Part shown: in pieces, positions 17,985 through 27,939 of the stretch
Position numbering within the stretch: the stretch's first letter is position 1
Layout: each line of letters starts with the position of its first letter
Assembly (NCBI GenBank): GCA_021741245.1
Contig: JAIOYF010000010.1
Location: forward strand, 1 to 64,000
DNA length: 64,000 nt
DNA from: Paracoccaceae bacterium
GTDB taxonomy: Bacteria > Pseudomonadota > Alphaproteobacteria > Rhodobacterales > Rhodobacteraceae
Direction of reading: 5' to 3'
Notes under the pieces: model-generated
Told to the model about the DNA's origin: nothing
What the model saw: the letters and a program-made list of their open reading frames with translations, nothing else
Database searches by the model: none
Made by a program: the position numbers and the translations under genes

Positions 17985-18550
17985 AACGTGTCGCCATCCT
18001 GATTTCCGGGGGCGGTTCGAATATGGTCTGTCTGGTCAATGCCATGCAGGCCGAAGGCTTTGCGATCCCGGTTTTGGTGGCGTCAAACGATCCTTTGGCG
18101 GGGGGATTGGCCAAGGCAAGCGCGATGGGGATTCCCGTGGCCTCGGTCGACCACCGCGCTTTTGGCAAGGATCGCGCGGCGTTTGAGGCGGAACTGCTGA
18201 AACCCATTCTGGCAGCCCAGCCCGATGTTGTGTGCCTTGCAGGCTTCATGCGGGTGTTGACCCCGGATTTCGTGCGGCAGTTTGACGGGCGGATGCTGAA
18301 CATTCACCCGTCGCTCTTGCCAAAGTATCCCGGCTTGCACACCCATCAACGGGCCATTGACGCAGGCGATGACGAAGCGGGCTGCACGGTGCATCAGGTC
18401 ACGGCGGACCTTGACGCAGGCCCGATCCTTGGTCAGGCGCGCGTGCCTGTTTTGGCGCAAGACTCGGCCGAGAGCCTTGCCGCACGTGTGTTGGTCCAAG
18501 AGCACAGACTTTACCCGGCCGTCTTGCGAACATTTTTGCAGGGCGCATGA
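17981..18550 (+). CDS. purN: phosphoribosylglycinamide formyltransferase
   Basis: A 189-residue PurN, transferring a formyl group from 10-formyltetrahydrofolate to GAR. Signatures are [14 protein letters not shown] for phosphoribosyl binding, the folate-site [13 protein letters not shown], the catalytic [20 protein letters not shown] (Asn and His), and [16 protein letters not shown] with the catalytic Asp. It starts with GTG overlapping the purM stop (GTGA), so the two are co-translated as a purMN operon. Confidence 0.97.
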   Translation: MKRVAILISGGGSNMVCLVNAMQAEGFAIPVLVASNDPLAGGLAKASAMGIPVASVDHRAFGKDRAAFEAELLKPILAAQPDVVCLAGFMRVLTPDFVRQFDGRMLNIHPSLLPKYPGLHTHQRAIDAGDDEAGCTVHQVTADLDAGPILGQARVPVLAQDSAESLAARVLVQEHRLYPAVLRTFLQGA

Positions 18551-18978
18551 TTTAGATCGATAGGTTACATCAAAGGCCAAGATCAGGTTTTCCTTGGCCA
18601 AGCCTGTCGATTGTATCTTACAGTGGATGATCTCAACGCCGGAACCGCCGATTGCAGGCGGATGGTCGCCGTGGCTTAGTCCTATGGGCTGCGACATCCC
18701 TTTGACGCAACAAGTTGCGAGGCCAATGCCATCTTTGGCATTTGAACGAACGAAGGCCCGCATTGAGTTTCCCTTGCGTCGTCCGCCGGTTGGGCAAATG
18801 GCGGCCCCTTGCGCATGATGGGAACGAAAAAGGGATGCCAGACGAAAGAAATCGTATTCCTGCATTGCGGATTCGGAAATTCCCTGTGCTGCGGGGCTTT
18901 TCAAGGGCAAATGTGACGCCTATAGCGGATGCATACCTGTTGCGGGATGACCCCGTGGCCCCATGAAAGACGCGATCC
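18551..18978. other. intergenic region after purN, weak hairpin only
   Basis: No supported gene. GGCCAAG-N11-CTTGGCC at 18575-18599 could form a hairpin downstream of purN but lacks a strong T tract. The rest should contain the promoter of rnd. Short frames on both strands show no motifs. Confidence 0.5.
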
Positions 18979-20136
18979 ATGCGCACGATCACCACGACCG
19001 AAGACCTTGCCGCCTATTGCGAGGCCGCAAAAGCCGCTCCTTACGTGACCATCGATACAGAGTTCTTGCGGGAACGGACCTATTGGTCAAAGCTTTGCCT
19101 GATCCAGATGGCCCTTCCGGGCAAAACGGGTGAGGCGGTTCTGGTGGACCCGATCGAGGGCCACGACATGAGCCTCGAGCCGCTGTATGACCTGTTTCGG
19201 CACAAGGCAACGGTCAAGGTGTTTCATGCAGCCCGGCAGGACCTTGAGATCTTTTTTGTCGAGGGCAATGTCTTTCCTGAACCGCTGTTTGACACCCAGA
19301 TCGCAGCCATGGTTTGCGGCTTTGGCGAACAGGTCGGCTACGAAACGCTTGTGCGCAAGATTGCCAAAGAGAATCTTGACAAGACCAGCCGCTTTACCGA
19401 TTGGTCGCGCCGCCCGCTCAGCACGGCCCAGCAAGAATATGCCTTGGCCGATGTCACCCATCTTCGCGTGATCTACGAATGGCTGGCGGCCCAACTGGCC
19501 AAGAATGGCCGTGCGCGTTGGGTGTCAGAGGAGCTGGGGATCCTGACCGAACCGGAAACCTATACGACCCATCCGGACGAGGCTTGGATGCGCATCAAGA
19601 CGCGCACCACATCGGGCCGTTTTTTGGCTGTGGTCAAGGAATTGGCGCGCTTTCGCGAAGAGTATTCGCAGCGCAACAATGTGCCCCGGTCCCGCGTGAT
19701 GAAGGATGATGCGCTGCTGGAACTGGCCTCGACCCGTCCAACCACCGCCGAAGAACTGGGACGGTCCCGCCTGTTGATGCGCGAGGGTCGCAAGGCCGAG
19801 ATTGCTGACGGAATATTGGCTGCGGTAAAGGCTGGCCTTGAGATGAAGACCGAGAACATGCCAAAACCCGATACCGTGCGTGAGCAACTTCAAGTCAACA
19901 CGGCCCTCGCGGATTTGTTGCGTGTTTTGCTCAAGGCCAAGTCCGAAAGTCTGGGCGTGGCGCCACGGTTGATCGCATCCTCGTCAGACCTTGATGCGAT
20001 AGCGGCCGGGATGCGCGATGTCGATACGCTGCAAGGCTGGCGCAAAGAGGCCTTCGGGGATGACGCCTTGCGCCTGTGTGCCGGGGAAATCGCCCTCTCT
20101 GCCAAGGGCAGCGAAGTCCGGATCATCAACCTTTAA
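18979..20136 (+). CDS. rnd: ribonuclease D
   Basis: A 385-residue RNase D, a 3'-5' exonuclease that trims tRNA precursors and other structured RNAs. DEDD motifs are present: ExoI TIDTEFLRERTYW (Asp26, Glu28), ExoII VFHAARQDLEIF, and ExoIII QQEYALADVTHL. An HRDC domain follows (around residues 205-290: RFREEYSQRNNVPRSRVMKD), then a second HRDC-like C-terminal segment. It converges with the lipoprotein gene on the minus strand, with a 4-bp overlap of the ends. Confidence 0.96.
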   Translation: MRTITTTEDLAAYCEAAKAAPYVTIDTEFLRERTYWSKLCLIQMALPGKTGEAVLVDPIEGHDMSLEPLYDLFRHKATVKVFHAARQDLEIFFVEGNVFPEPLFDTQIAAMVCGFGEQVGYETLVRKIAKENLDKTSRFTDWSRRPLSTAQQEYALADVTHLRVIYEWLAAQLAKNGRARWVSEELGILTEPETYTTHPDEAWMRIKTRTTSGRFLAVVKELARFREEYSQRNNVPRSRVMKDDALLELASTRPTTAEELGRSRLLMREGRKAEIADGILAAVKAGLEMKTENMPKPDTVREQLQVNTALADLLRVLLKAKSESLGVAPRLIASSSDLDAIAAGMRDVDTLQGWRKEAFGDDALRLCAGEIALSAKGSEVRIINL

Positions 20137-20588
20137 CGGCGGGTGGTGCGGGCGTTGCTGGCCCCTTGAACCGTGATGCGGCTGATATTTTCAAGCCGCG
20201 CCGGCGAAAGGGTCATTGCAACCGTCACTTCGCGGGAGCGTGGCGTGTTGACGCCCTGTTCTGCCACGGGCGGAAACAGGCGGAACTCCAAGATCAGATG
20301 GCCCGGCTCATCGTTTTCCAGTTCCACAAGTTCAGCATCCCAATACCCTTGGGTCGGCGAAATGCCTGTGGCGCGCACAATGGCCCCGCCGGAATACGGC
20401 TCTACATTCATCGACACCACATCCGCGACAAGGGGCCGTGGATCAGCGGGCTTTTGCACTGTCTGCAGTGTTTCGGTCTGCTCGGATCGGCCAAACCAAT
20501 TGAATGGGTTAAGGCGCGAGTCGCGCACCTTGCCACAAGAGGTAAGCACTAAAAGGGCGATTAGGGCAGCCGTCAGGGAACGTGTCAT
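20133..20588 (-). CDS. small secreted lipoprotein, conserved hypothetical
   Basis: A 151-residue protein with a lipoprotein signal sequence: positively charged start, hydrophobic ALIALLVLTSC core, and a lipobox (LTSC) with Cys at residue 18. The mature part begins KVRDSRLNPFNWFGRSE and looks like the small outer-membrane-associated lipoproteins conserved in Rhodobacteraceae. No enzymatic motif is visible. It lies between rnd (convergent) and sufE (divergent). Function unknown. Confidence 0.85.
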   Translation of the reverse strand: MTRSLTAALIALLVLTSCGKVRDSRLNPFNWFGRSEQTETLQTVQKPADPRPLVADVVSMNVEPYSGGAIVRATGISPTQGYWDAELVELENDEPGHLILEFRLFPPVAEQGVNTPRSREVTVAMTLSPARLENISRITVQGASNARTTRR

Positions 20589-20734
20589 GGATCAATCCAA
20601 TTTCGCTTTGTCTTTGGGTAGCCGAACTGGGGGCTTTTGAAAAGGGCGGCTGTGCTCAGGGCAGACATTTGTGGGTCAGGGCTGGACCTTGCCGCGTCCC
20701 GGCCTTACCTCAGTCACACCAAAAGGAGAAACTG

Positions 20735-21145
20735 ATGGCAACGCCTGCCTTTGAAGAGATTGTCGAGACCTTCGCATTCCTGGACGATTGGGAAGACCGC
20801 TATCGCCATGTCATCGATATGGGAAAGGCGATGGACCCGTTGGACGATGGCCTGAAGGTGCCCGCGCTAAAGGTCAATGGTTGCGCAAGTCAGGTCTGGC
20901 TGCATCCAATGATGTCAGCAGGGCGTTTTGACTTTGCGGGCGATTCCGACGCCATGATCGTGCGGGGCCTGATCGCCATTCTGCACGCGCTTTACGCGGG
21001 CCTGCCCTTGGCCGAGGTGGAAGGGGTGGACGCGGCAGCCGAACTCGGGCGGTTGGGTCTGAATGACCACCTCTCGGCGCAGCGGTCAAACGGTGTCCGC
21101 GCCATGGTCGAAAGGATCAGGTCCGTCGCTGCGGCATCTGCCTGA
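20735..21145 (+). CDS. sufE: SufE-like cysteine desulfurase sulfur acceptor
   Basis: A 136-residue SufE, which accepts persulfide sulfur from the SufS cysteine desulfurase for Fe-S cluster assembly. The family pattern is clear: EEIVETFAFLDDWEDRYRHV, the active-site VNGCASQVW with Cys50, and GLIAILHALYAGLPLAEV. AAGGAG at 20723-20728 fixes the start. No other suf genes are adjacent. Confidence 0.95.
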   Translation: MATPAFEEIVETFAFLDDWEDRYRHVIDMGKAMDPLDDGLKVPALKVNGCASQVWLHPMMSAGRFDFAGDSDAMIVRGLIAILHALYAGLPLAEVEGVDAAAELGRLGLNDHLSAQRSNGVRAMVERIRSVAAASA

Positions 21146-21230
21146 GAGGGTTTCGCGTATGGTGCCAGACGGGCCATAGGGTGCCGTCAGGCACATGATG
21201 CGATCCCACATACATTTGCCCACTGACCGC

Positions 21231-23024
21231 TCACAGCGGCGCACAGGCAGGCGTCAGCCAGGCCAGCGCCGCAGCCGATACTTTCGGGCCAATCTTCGCC
21301 AGAACCTGCGCGTGGTAGGCATCAAGCCAGCCCCGTTCTGCCGCCGAAAGATCGCCCACCACGATCAGCCTGCGATCCAGCGGAACAAAGGTCAGCGTCT
21401 CAAAATCAAACTGCGCGCGGTTGTCCCCAAGGACGGCCGCCTCTTGCACGACGATCAGATTTTCCAGCCGGATGCCAAAGGCCCCTTCGCGGTAATAGCC
21501 CGGTTCGTTCGACAAGATCATCCCGGCCTCCAGCGGAACCTCTGATTGGCGCGAAATCCGCTGCGGCCCTTCATGGACCGACAAAAACGCCCCCACACCA
21601 TGGCCGGTGCCGTGATCGAAATCCTGCCCCTCGACCCAAAGATTATAGCGGGCCAAGGGGTCCAGATCGCGCCCAGACAGGCCCTTTGGAAACCGAACGC
21701 GGCTGATGGCGATCATGCCTTGCAACACCCGCGTATAGCATTTGCGCGCCTCATCTCCCGGATTGCCGATCGCAATGGTTCGGGTGATGTCCGTGGTTCC
21801 ATCCAGATACTGGCCGCCACTGTCGACCAGCAGCAACTCATCGGTTCCGATCTTGCGGTTGGTGTCATGCGTCACGCGGTAATGCATGATCGCCCCATTG
21901 GGGCCTGCCCCGCAAATCGTATCAAAACTGATGTCATGCAAGGCGTTGGAGGCGCGCCGAAATCCTTCCAATGCAGTGACCACGTCAATCTCACTCAGCG
22001 TACCTGCCGGTTGCGCATCCAGCCAGCACAGGAACTCTACCATCGCCGCTCCATCCCGCAGATGGGCGCTGCGCATGCCCTCCAATTCAGCCGCGTTCTT
22101 GCAGGCTTTTGGCAGACGGCAGGGATCATCCCCCCAGACGACCTCCACACCGGCCTCGGTCAGTTCCTGACTGACGGCAAGGGGGGCCGTCCCCCGGTCC
22201 ACCCGCACGGGCCCCTGCAAAGTGTGCAGCGCAGGCACAAAGGCCGACGTGGGGCGCAAAGAGACATGCGCGCCCAGATGGTCCCGCAGCGCCTGATCAA
22301 ACTTTTCACCGTCCGCAAACAAGGTCACCCGTGCATCATCGTGCAACACCGCAAAGGCGTGGACGATCGGGTTCTTGGGCACATCTGCGCCTCGGATGTT
22401 CAACAACCAACAGATCGAGTCGGGCAAGGTCAGAACCGCAGCCCTTTGGCCGGCCTTGCGCAACCCTTCGGCAAGTCGCGCGCGCTTGTCATGACTTGCT
22501 TCCCCAGACAGCACTTCGGGATGGGCAAAGGCGCGGCCCAAGGGGGGGCCAGGTTGATCGTGCCAAATCGCATCAACCAAGTTCCGGCTGGGTCGCAAAA
22601 GAAGACCCGATCCCTCCAGTGCCGCCTCTATCTTGGCAATCTCATCGGCCGTATGCAGCCATGGGTCAAAGGCAACTTGCCCGGCCGCCAGATGCTCCTT
22701 GATCCACTCCCCCGGCTTGACCTCAGGCCATGGCACGGGCGTGAAATCTGTCAGGGCGACCTGAGCCTTCACCTGGACACGGTAGCGCCCGTCGATAAAT
22801 ACACCGGCAATCTTTGGCAGAACGATGCAAAAGCCGGCCGATCCGGTAAAGCCTGTCAGCCATAGCAAACGCTCATCGCGCGCGGCCACATATTCACCCT
22901 GATGCACATCGGAGCGCGGAACGATAAATCCGGCCAGTCCTTCTTTTTGCAAAACCGCCCGCAGCGACGCCAGCCGGGCAGGGCCAGCGTCAGGCGTGGC
23001 GTGGCTGTCAAAGGTTTGAAACAT
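21231..23024 (-). CDS. pepP: aminopeptidase P family metallopeptidase (Xaa-Pro aminopeptidase)
   Basis: A 597-residue M24B aminopeptidase P of the long, three-domain type. Two creatinase-like N-terminal domains precede the pita-bread catalytic domain. Metal ligands are visible in LLLVDSGGQYLDGTTDITRT (two Asp), FDHGTGHGVGAFLSVHEGP (His), ILSNEPGYY (Glu) and FGIRLENLIVV (Glu). It removes N-terminal residues before proline, probably in the cytoplasm as there is no signal peptide. ATG 23024 is preferred because AAGGAG lies just upstream. It is convergent with sufE and downstream of cobT on the same strand. Confidence 0.93.
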   Translation of the reverse strand: MFQTFDSHATPDAGPARLASLRAVLQKEGLAGFIVPRSDVHQGEYVAARDERLLWLTGFTGSAGFCIVLPKIAGVFIDGRYRVQVKAQVALTDFTPVPWPEVKPGEWIKEHLAAGQVAFDPWLHTADEIAKIEAALEGSGLLLRPSRNLVDAIWHDQPGPPLGRAFAHPEVLSGEASHDKRARLAEGLRKAGQRAAVLTLPDSICWLLNIRGADVPKNPIVHAFAVLHDDARVTLFADGEKFDQALRDHLGAHVSLRPTSAFVPALHTLQGPVRVDRGTAPLAVSQELTEAGVEVVWGDDPCRLPKACKNAAELEGMRSAHLRDGAAMVEFLCWLDAQPAGTLSEIDVVTALEGFRRASNALHDISFDTICGAGPNGAIMHYRVTHDTNRKIGTDELLLVDSGGQYLDGTTDITRTIAIGNPGDEARKCYTRVLQGMIAISRVRFPKGLSGRDLDPLARYNLWVEGQDFDHGTGHGVGAFLSVHEGPQRISRQSEVPLEAGMILSNEPGYYREGAFGIRLENLIVVQEAAVLGDNRAQFDFETLTFVPLDRRLIVVGDLSAAERGWLDAYHAQVLAKIGPKVSAAALAWLTPACAPL

Positions 23025-23097
23025 CACACTCCTTCATCTGTTCAAAAATATCCTCGGGGGGTGAGGCGCACCGCGCCGAGGGGGGCAGACAGCCCCC

Positions 23098-24969
23098 CTA
23101 ACCTGCCTTCCGCATTCCCGCGCCGCGGCCCCGCTTGCGTGGGTCGCTGTCAAACAGACCGGCCAGTTGCTCGGTCATGGCGCCTGCCAATTGCTCGACA
23201 TCCGTGATCGTCACGGCGCGCTCATAATAGCGGGTCACATCATGCCCGATCCCGATGGCGATCAACTCCACCGCCTTGCGGCGCTGCACCATGGAAATCA
23301 CATCCCGCAGGTGCTTTTCCAGGAAATTGGCAGGGTTGACCGAAAGGGTGGAATCGTCCACTGGCGCGCCGTCGGAAATCACCATCAGGATCTTGCGCGC
23401 CTCGGGGCGGGCCATGGCGCGGCGATGTGCCCATTCCAGCGCCTCACCGTCGATGTTTTCCTTCAGCAGGCCCTCTTTCATCATCAGCCCAAGATTGGGC
23501 CGTGCGCGCCGCCATGGGGCATCTGCACTTTTATAGATGATGTGGCGCAGATCGTTCAAACGGCCGGGCTGTTGCGGGCGACCTTGGGCCAGCCAGCGTT
23601 CACGGCTTTGGCCACCCTTCCATGCGCGGGTGGTAAAGCCAAGGATCTCGACCTTGACCGAACAGCGCTCCAGCGTGCGGGCCAGAACATCCGCACAGAT
23701 CGCCGCAATCGAAATCGGCCGCCCGCGCATCGAGCCGGAATTGTCCAACAGCAAGGTCACCACCGTGTCACGAAACTCGGTGTCTTTTTCTTGCTTGAAA
23801 GACAGCGGCGTCGTCGGGTTGGCCACCACACGCGCAAGGCGGCCCGCGTCAAGGGTGCCTTCTTCCAGATCGAACAGCCATGAGCGGTTTTGTTGCGCCT
23901 GCAAGCGGCGCTGCAATTTGTTCGCCAGCCTGCTGACCGCGCCCTTCAAGGGTTCCAACTGCTGGTCTAGATAGGCGCGCAGGCGTTCCAACTCGGCGGC
24001 TTCGGCCAGTTCTTCTGCGCGAATCTCTTCATCGAAATCCGTCGAATAGACCTCATAGTTATGGTCGGCGTCGGAATGCGGGGCAGCGGGCGGTGGCTCC
24101 AGCGGGGCCTCGCCTTCGGGCAACTCTGTTTCGTCGCCCTGTTCCATATCGGCGCTGTCATCCATCGTGACCTGCGCTTGGGATTGGTCTTGCTGTTCTT
24201 CTTGCGCCCGCTCGGGCGAGGCCTCGGCGTCTTCTTCATCTTGCTGATCGTCGCCGGTGGAATCAGGATTTTCCTGATCCTCTTGCGCCTCATCGCCATT
24301 GTCTTGGTCGTCGGGCGCATCGGGGTCATCGCCCAACTGGTCGCCATACCCAAGGTCCGAGATCACCTTGCGGGCAAGGCGGGCAAAGGCGGCCTGATCG
24401 GCCAAGACGTCATCCAGATTTTCCAGCGTGCCGCTGGCCTGTTCCTCGATAAAGCCCCGCCAAAGGTTCATCACATTCTGTGCCGATTGCGGCAGATCCC
24501 GCCCAGTTGCCAGATGGCGGACCAGATATCCCGCCGCGACTGGCAGGGGGGCATCTTGGGAATTGGTGATCTGGCCATAGCCCTTGCGATCGGCCTCATG
24601 CCCGATCTTGGCATCTATGTTGCCTGCGGTGCCGGGCATGGCGCGGGCCCCTACGGCCTCACACCGCGCGGTTTCCATCGCGTCATAGATGTCACGTGCC
24701 AACTGCCCACTGGGCGCATAGCGTGCCGACAGGCCCTCATCGTGAAACTTACGCCTCAAGGCAAAGGCATCGGCCGTCCCACGGGCGAGCAAGACCTCAT
24801 CGCGAGTCATGCGGCGGCTGACTTGCGGCAAACGTACGCCGTCACGATTCATGCCCGGCGGATCGACAGAGAATGACACCGTCATCTCTGGATCATCGGC
24901 CATGGTTTTGGTGGCCTCGGCGAGGGCCTTTTTGAACGGATCGGCGGGGTTGTCTGTGGGCTTGTTCAT
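23098..24969 (-). CDS. cobT: aerobic cobaltochelatase subunit CobT
   Basis: A 623-residue CobT, the VWA-domain subunit of the ATP-dependent cobaltochelatase that inserts Co(II) into hydrogenobyrinic acid diamide. The N terminus [20 protein letters not shown] is followed by a helical domain, a long acidic Asp/Glu/Gln-rich linker (about residues 200-310), and a C-terminal VWA domain with the MIDAS motif [11 protein letters not shown]. Longer upstream reading to 25617 is non-family sequence. Its partner cobS lies upstream on the same strand but is separated by an unrelated small secreted protein and a plus-strand flavin reductase. cobN is not in the window. Confidence 0.95.
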   Translation of the reverse strand: MNKPTDNPADPFKKALAEATKTMADDPEMTVSFSVDPPGMNRDGVRLPQVSRRMTRDEVLLARGTADAFALRRKFHDEGLSARYAPSGQLARDIYDAMETARCEAVGARAMPGTAGNIDAKIGHEADRKGYGQITNSQDAPLPVAAGYLVRHLATGRDLPQSAQNVMNLWRGFIEEQASGTLENLDDVLADQAAFARLARKVISDLGYGDQLGDDPDAPDDQDNGDEAQEDQENPDSTGDDQQDEEDAEASPERAQEEQQDQSQAQVTMDDSADMEQGDETELPEGEAPLEPPPAAPHSDADHNYEVYSTDFDEEIRAEELAEAAELERLRAYLDQQLEPLKGAVSRLANKLQRRLQAQQNRSWLFDLEEGTLDAGRLARVVANPTTPLSFKQEKDTEFRDTVVTLLLDNSGSMRGRPISIAAICADVLARTLERCSVKVEILGFTTRAWKGGQSRERWLAQGRPQQPGRLNDLRHIIYKSADAPWRRARPNLGLMMKEGLLKENIDGEALEWAHRRAMARPEARKILMVISDGAPVDDSTLSVNPANFLEKHLRDVISMVQRRKAVELIAIGIGHDVTRYYERAVTITDVEQLAGAMTEQLAGLFDSDPRKRGRGAGMRKAG

Positions 24970-25152
24970 GCGCCGAACATGGCATTGCACACGGGCGGCG
25001 GCAAGGGTGCTTTGCACATCTGACAGGGGCAAAAATCCCGACTTCGTGCATGGCTGCACAGTTTGGGCGCGGTGCCACCGAATTGCCCGTGCCTTCGTAT
25101 GTGCGATGATGGTCAGTGTAATGATGGCAACCATTCCAAAGGAAAATTCACA

Positions 25153-25737
25153 ATGTCCAATCCAAAAATTGCAATCATCGTCGGCTCCACCCGCAAGGTG
25201 CGTTTCGCTGACTTGCCCACCAACTGGATCAAGGCGCAGGCCGAGGCCCGCGGGGATATGGAAATCGAGGTTCTCGATCTGCGCGATTATCCAATGCCGC
25301 TTTTTGATGAAATGGCATCGAACGCCTATGTCCCGACACAAGACCCGGTGGCGCAGGCATGGCAGAAGAAACTGGCCGGGTTCGATGGCTATATCTTTGT
25401 GGTGGCCGAATATAACCACTCGGTCACGGGTGCTTTGAAGAACGCCCTTGATCAAGCCTATGTCGAATGGGCGAAAAAACCGATGGGGGCGATTGCCTAT
25501 GGCTCCATGGGGGGGGCGCGCGCCTTGGAGCATTTGCGCATGATCGCGGTTGAACTGCAGATGGTGCCGGTGCGCAATGCGGTTCACATCGGCGGCGGCG
25601 ATTTCTGGAAGGTGCATCCGGGTGTTGGCGGCTCGGGCAATCTGGCCGATATCGAAGGGGCGATTGCGCCAAGTGCCAAGGCCATGCTGGACGATATGGC
25701 GTGGTGGGCAAAGGCAACCATGGCCGCCCGTGGCTAG
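25153..25737 (+). CDS. NADPH-dependent FMN reductase family protein
   Basis: A 194-residue flavodoxin-like NADPH-dependent FMN reductase. The phosphate-binding [16 protein letters not shown], the core [20 protein letters not shown], and [20 protein letters not shown] match the family. It reduces flavins or acts as a quinone reductase; the substrate cannot be told. AAAGGA precedes ATG 25153. It is divergent from cobT, with which it shares an intergenic region, and convergent with the small secreted protein. Confidence 0.92.
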   Translation: MSNPKIAIIVGSTRKVRFADLPTNWIKAQAEARGDMEIEVLDLRDYPMPLFDEMASNAYVPTQDPVAQAWQKKLAGFDGYIFVVAEYNHSVTGALKNALDQAYVEWAKKPMGAIAYGSMGGARALEHLRMIAVELQMVPVRNAVHIGGGDFWKVHPGVGGSGNLADIEGAIAPSAKAMLDDMAWWAKATMAARG

Positions 25738-25770
25738 CTTTGCGGGGCAGGGGCGGGCAACCGCCCCTTG

Positions 25771-26166
25771 CTAACTCAGCAGCATCGCCCGGCATGGGCC
25801 GATCAACGTATCCGAGCGGTTTCGGGCCAGATCGCCGCGTTTTTTATCGGTGCCAAAGTCGACTTGCATCAAAAGCGCCCGTTGGGCCACCTTTGCTTCA
25901 ATCCGCCATGCAAGGGCGCGGTTGTTTTCCCCCTCGACCATGATGGCCTGTATCAAGGCAGACAGTGCGTGCACCTCTTGCGCCGTCTTCTCCGATGCGG
26001 GGCCATCCACCAGCCATTGATGTTCCATCAACGCTGAAAGTCGCCCGGCACAGGTGGCAAAGTGGCGAAGCTGTTGGTCATTGGGCTGCGGCAGCGCAGC
26101 ACCTTCCCCCGCCTCAACAGGCAGAGCCAGGATCATCACAGCAAGGAAAGTTTTCAGAACGCCCAT
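25771..26166 (-). CDS. small secreted hypothetical protein between cobS and cobT
   Basis: A 131-residue protein with a probable Sec signal peptide (MGVLKTFLAVMILALPVEAG). The mature part contains a single Cys in LRHFATCAGRLSALMEHQWL, and the region EGENNRALAWRIEAKVAQRA looks helical. A start upstream at 26271 would include non-secretory sequence and run through the cobS terminator, so 26166 is preferred. I do not recognise the family. It lies downstream of the cobS terminator. Confidence 0.7.
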   Translation of the reverse strand: MGVLKTFLAVMILALPVEAGEGAALPQPNDQQLRHFATCAGRLSALMEHQWLVDGPASEKTAQEVHALSALIQAIMVEGENNRALAWRIEAKVAQRALLMQVDFGTDKKRGDLARNRSDTLIGPCRAMLLS

Positions 26167-26255
26167 TTTTGCAGCATGGGCGCGAAAATACTGCGGATCA
26201 ATTAATCCGTTTGGAGAAAACTTGCCGCAGACGAATAGTGTGGCGTCCCGGAAAC

Positions 26256-26284
26256 AAAAAAGCCGCCCCAAGGGCGGCTTTTCC
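26256..26284 (-). terminator. rho-independent terminator of cobS
   Basis: On the minus strand the stem AAGCCGCCC / GGGCGGCTT with a short loop is followed by a run of six T, starting 18 bp after the cobS stop. Confidence 0.85.
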
Positions 26285-26301
26285 TTCGATTGGCAATCTG
26301 A

Positions 26302-27276
26302 TTACCGCATCGACATGGAGGCAGCCGATTCAGGCAGTTCCTCGGCAAAGCAGCGCTGGTAGAACTCGGCGACGGTCTGACGCTCCAGCTCATCGCATTT
26401 GTTCAAGAAGCTTAGCCTGAACGCATAGCCAAGGTTGTGGAAAATCTCGGCGTTCTGCGCCCAGTTCAGCACGGTCCTTGGGCTCATCACGGTTGAAAGA
26501 TCGCCGTTCATAAAGGCTGTCCGCGTGAGGTCAGCCACGGTGACCATCTGCGAAATCTGCTTGCGGCCTTTTTCGGTGTTGTAATGGGGGTTCTTGGCCA
26601 GAATGATCGCAGCCTCGGCATCATGGCTAAGGTAATTCAGCGTCGCGACCAGCGACCAACGGTCCATCTGCGCCTGGTTGATCTGCTGGGTGCCATGGTA
26701 AAGGCCCGTGGTATCCCCAAGGCCCACCGTGTTCGCGGTAGCAAACAGGCGGAAGGAGGGGTGGGGCGTGATGATTTCGTTCTGGTCCAGCAAGGTCAGC
26801 TTGCCGTCATGCTCCAGCACGCGCTGGATCACGAACATCACATCAGCCCGGCCTGCATCATATTCGTCGAACACGATGGCGACAGGGTTGCGCAGCGCCC
26901 AAGGCAGGATGCCCTCGTGGAATTCGGTGACCTGCTTGCCATCCCGCAGTTTGATCGCATCCTTGCCGATCAGGTCGATCCGGCTGATGTGGCTGTCAAG
27001 GTTTACCCGGACGGTCGGCCAGTTCAACCGCGCACCAATCTGTTCGATATGGGTCGATTTGCCCGTGCCGTGATAGCCTTGGATCATCACGCGGCGGTTA
27101 TAGGCAAAGCCTGCAAGAATGGCCAAAGACGTATCGGGATCGAACTTGTAGGTCGAGTCGATCTCGGGCACGCGGTCGGTCCGCTCGGCAAAGCCTTTGA
27201 CCTTCATGTCGGTGTCGATGCCGAACACCTCCCGTACAGAGATTTCTTCGGTCGGTTTCATTACATGATCCAGCAT
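26302..27276 (-). CDS. cobS: aerobic cobaltochelatase subunit CobS
   Basis: A 324-residue AAA+ ATPase, the CobS motor subunit of cobaltochelatase, which works with CobT and CobN in aerobic cobalamin synthesis. Walker A is [16 protein letters not shown] (about 64-79), Walker B is [15 protein letters not shown], and sensor 1 is [14 protein letters not shown]. Length and N terminus ([20 protein letters not shown]) are typical. It ends at a strong terminator. It shares an orientation with cobT but is not contiguous with it. Confidence 0.97.
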   Translation of the reverse strand: MLDHVMKPTEEISVREVFGIDTDMKVKGFAERTDRVPEIDSTYKFDPDTSLAILAGFAYNRRVMIQGYHGTGKSTHIEQIGARLNWPTVRVNLDSHISRIDLIGKDAIKLRDGKQVTEFHEGILPWALRNPVAIVFDEYDAGRADVMFVIQRVLEHDGKLTLLDQNEIITPHPSFRLFATANTVGLGDTTGLYHGTQQINQAQMDRWSLVATLNYLSHDAEAAIILAKNPHYNTEKGRKQISQMVTVADLTRTAFMNGDLSTVMSPRTVLNWAQNAEIFHNLGYAFRLSFLNKCDELERQTVAEFYQRCFAEELPESAASMSMR

Positions 27277-27468
27277 CGCCTATTGCCCATCTTTTGCCCC
27301 ACGGGGCGTATCCATCGCCATGGTTGTGGAACATATCGCGGGGGGGTTCAAGGGGAAGGGCTGTATTCCTTTGCCTTGATGCGCAAGATCGCTTTTCCGT
27401 GAAGATGAAACTTTCAGCAACATGGCCGCGTATTGCCAGCATAAGGTCATTTCAAGATGGAGGATGCT

Positions 27469-27924
27469 ATGAACAGACGGTCCCTGATGCTGACGGGCGT
27501 TGCCGCGATTTTTGCAGGTTCGGCCCGTGCGGAGACGTTCGAATATACGCTGACCGATGCAGAGTGGCGTAAAAAGCTGACAAAACAACAATATGCGGTC
27601 TTGCGGCAAGAGGATACCGAGAGGGCGGGCAGCAGCCCGCTTGACCAAGAAAAGCGGGCCGGCATTTTTCACTGTGCCGGATGCGATTTGGCGGCATTTT
27701 CGTCTGAACATAAATACGACAGTGGCACTGGCTGGCCGTCATTTTGGCAGCCTTTGACCAATGCTGTTGAAACAAAACCGGACCGGGGCCTGTTTGGCAC
27801 CCGCACCGAGGTGCATTGCCGCCGCTGCGGCGGGCATTTCGGCCATGTGTTCAATGACGGCCCAAAGCCCACCGGAAAGCGCTATTGCATGAACGGGGCA
27901 GCACTGGTCTTCAAGGCGGCCTAG
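27469..27924 (+). CDS. msrB: peptide-methionine (R)-S-oxide reductase MsrB, probably exported
   Basis: A 151-residue MsrB that reduces methionine-R-sulfoxide in proteins. The catalytic Cys is in GKRYCMNGAAL (Cys140). Zinc-binding pairs are HCAGCD and HCRRCGGHFGHVF. The N terminus MNRRSLMLTGVAAIFAGSARA looks like an export signal with a twin-arginine start, so the enzyme is probably periplasmic. GGAGG at 27459-27463 supports ATG 27469. It is convergent with the J-domain gene. Confidence 0.94.
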   Translation: MNRRSLMLTGVAAIFAGSARAETFEYTLTDAEWRKKLTKQQYAVLRQEDTERAGSSPLDQEKRAGIFHCAGCDLAAFSSEHKYDSGTGWPSFWQPLTNAVETKPDRGLFGTRTEVHCRRCGGHFGHVFNDGPKPTGKRYCMNGAALVFKAA

Positions 27925-27939
27925 GGCCGCGGATTGGGG

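Noticed and set aside
23050-23097. G/C-rich stretch between aminopeptidase P and cobT as a terminator
   Set aside because: Short imperfect complementarity without a T tract; not convincing.
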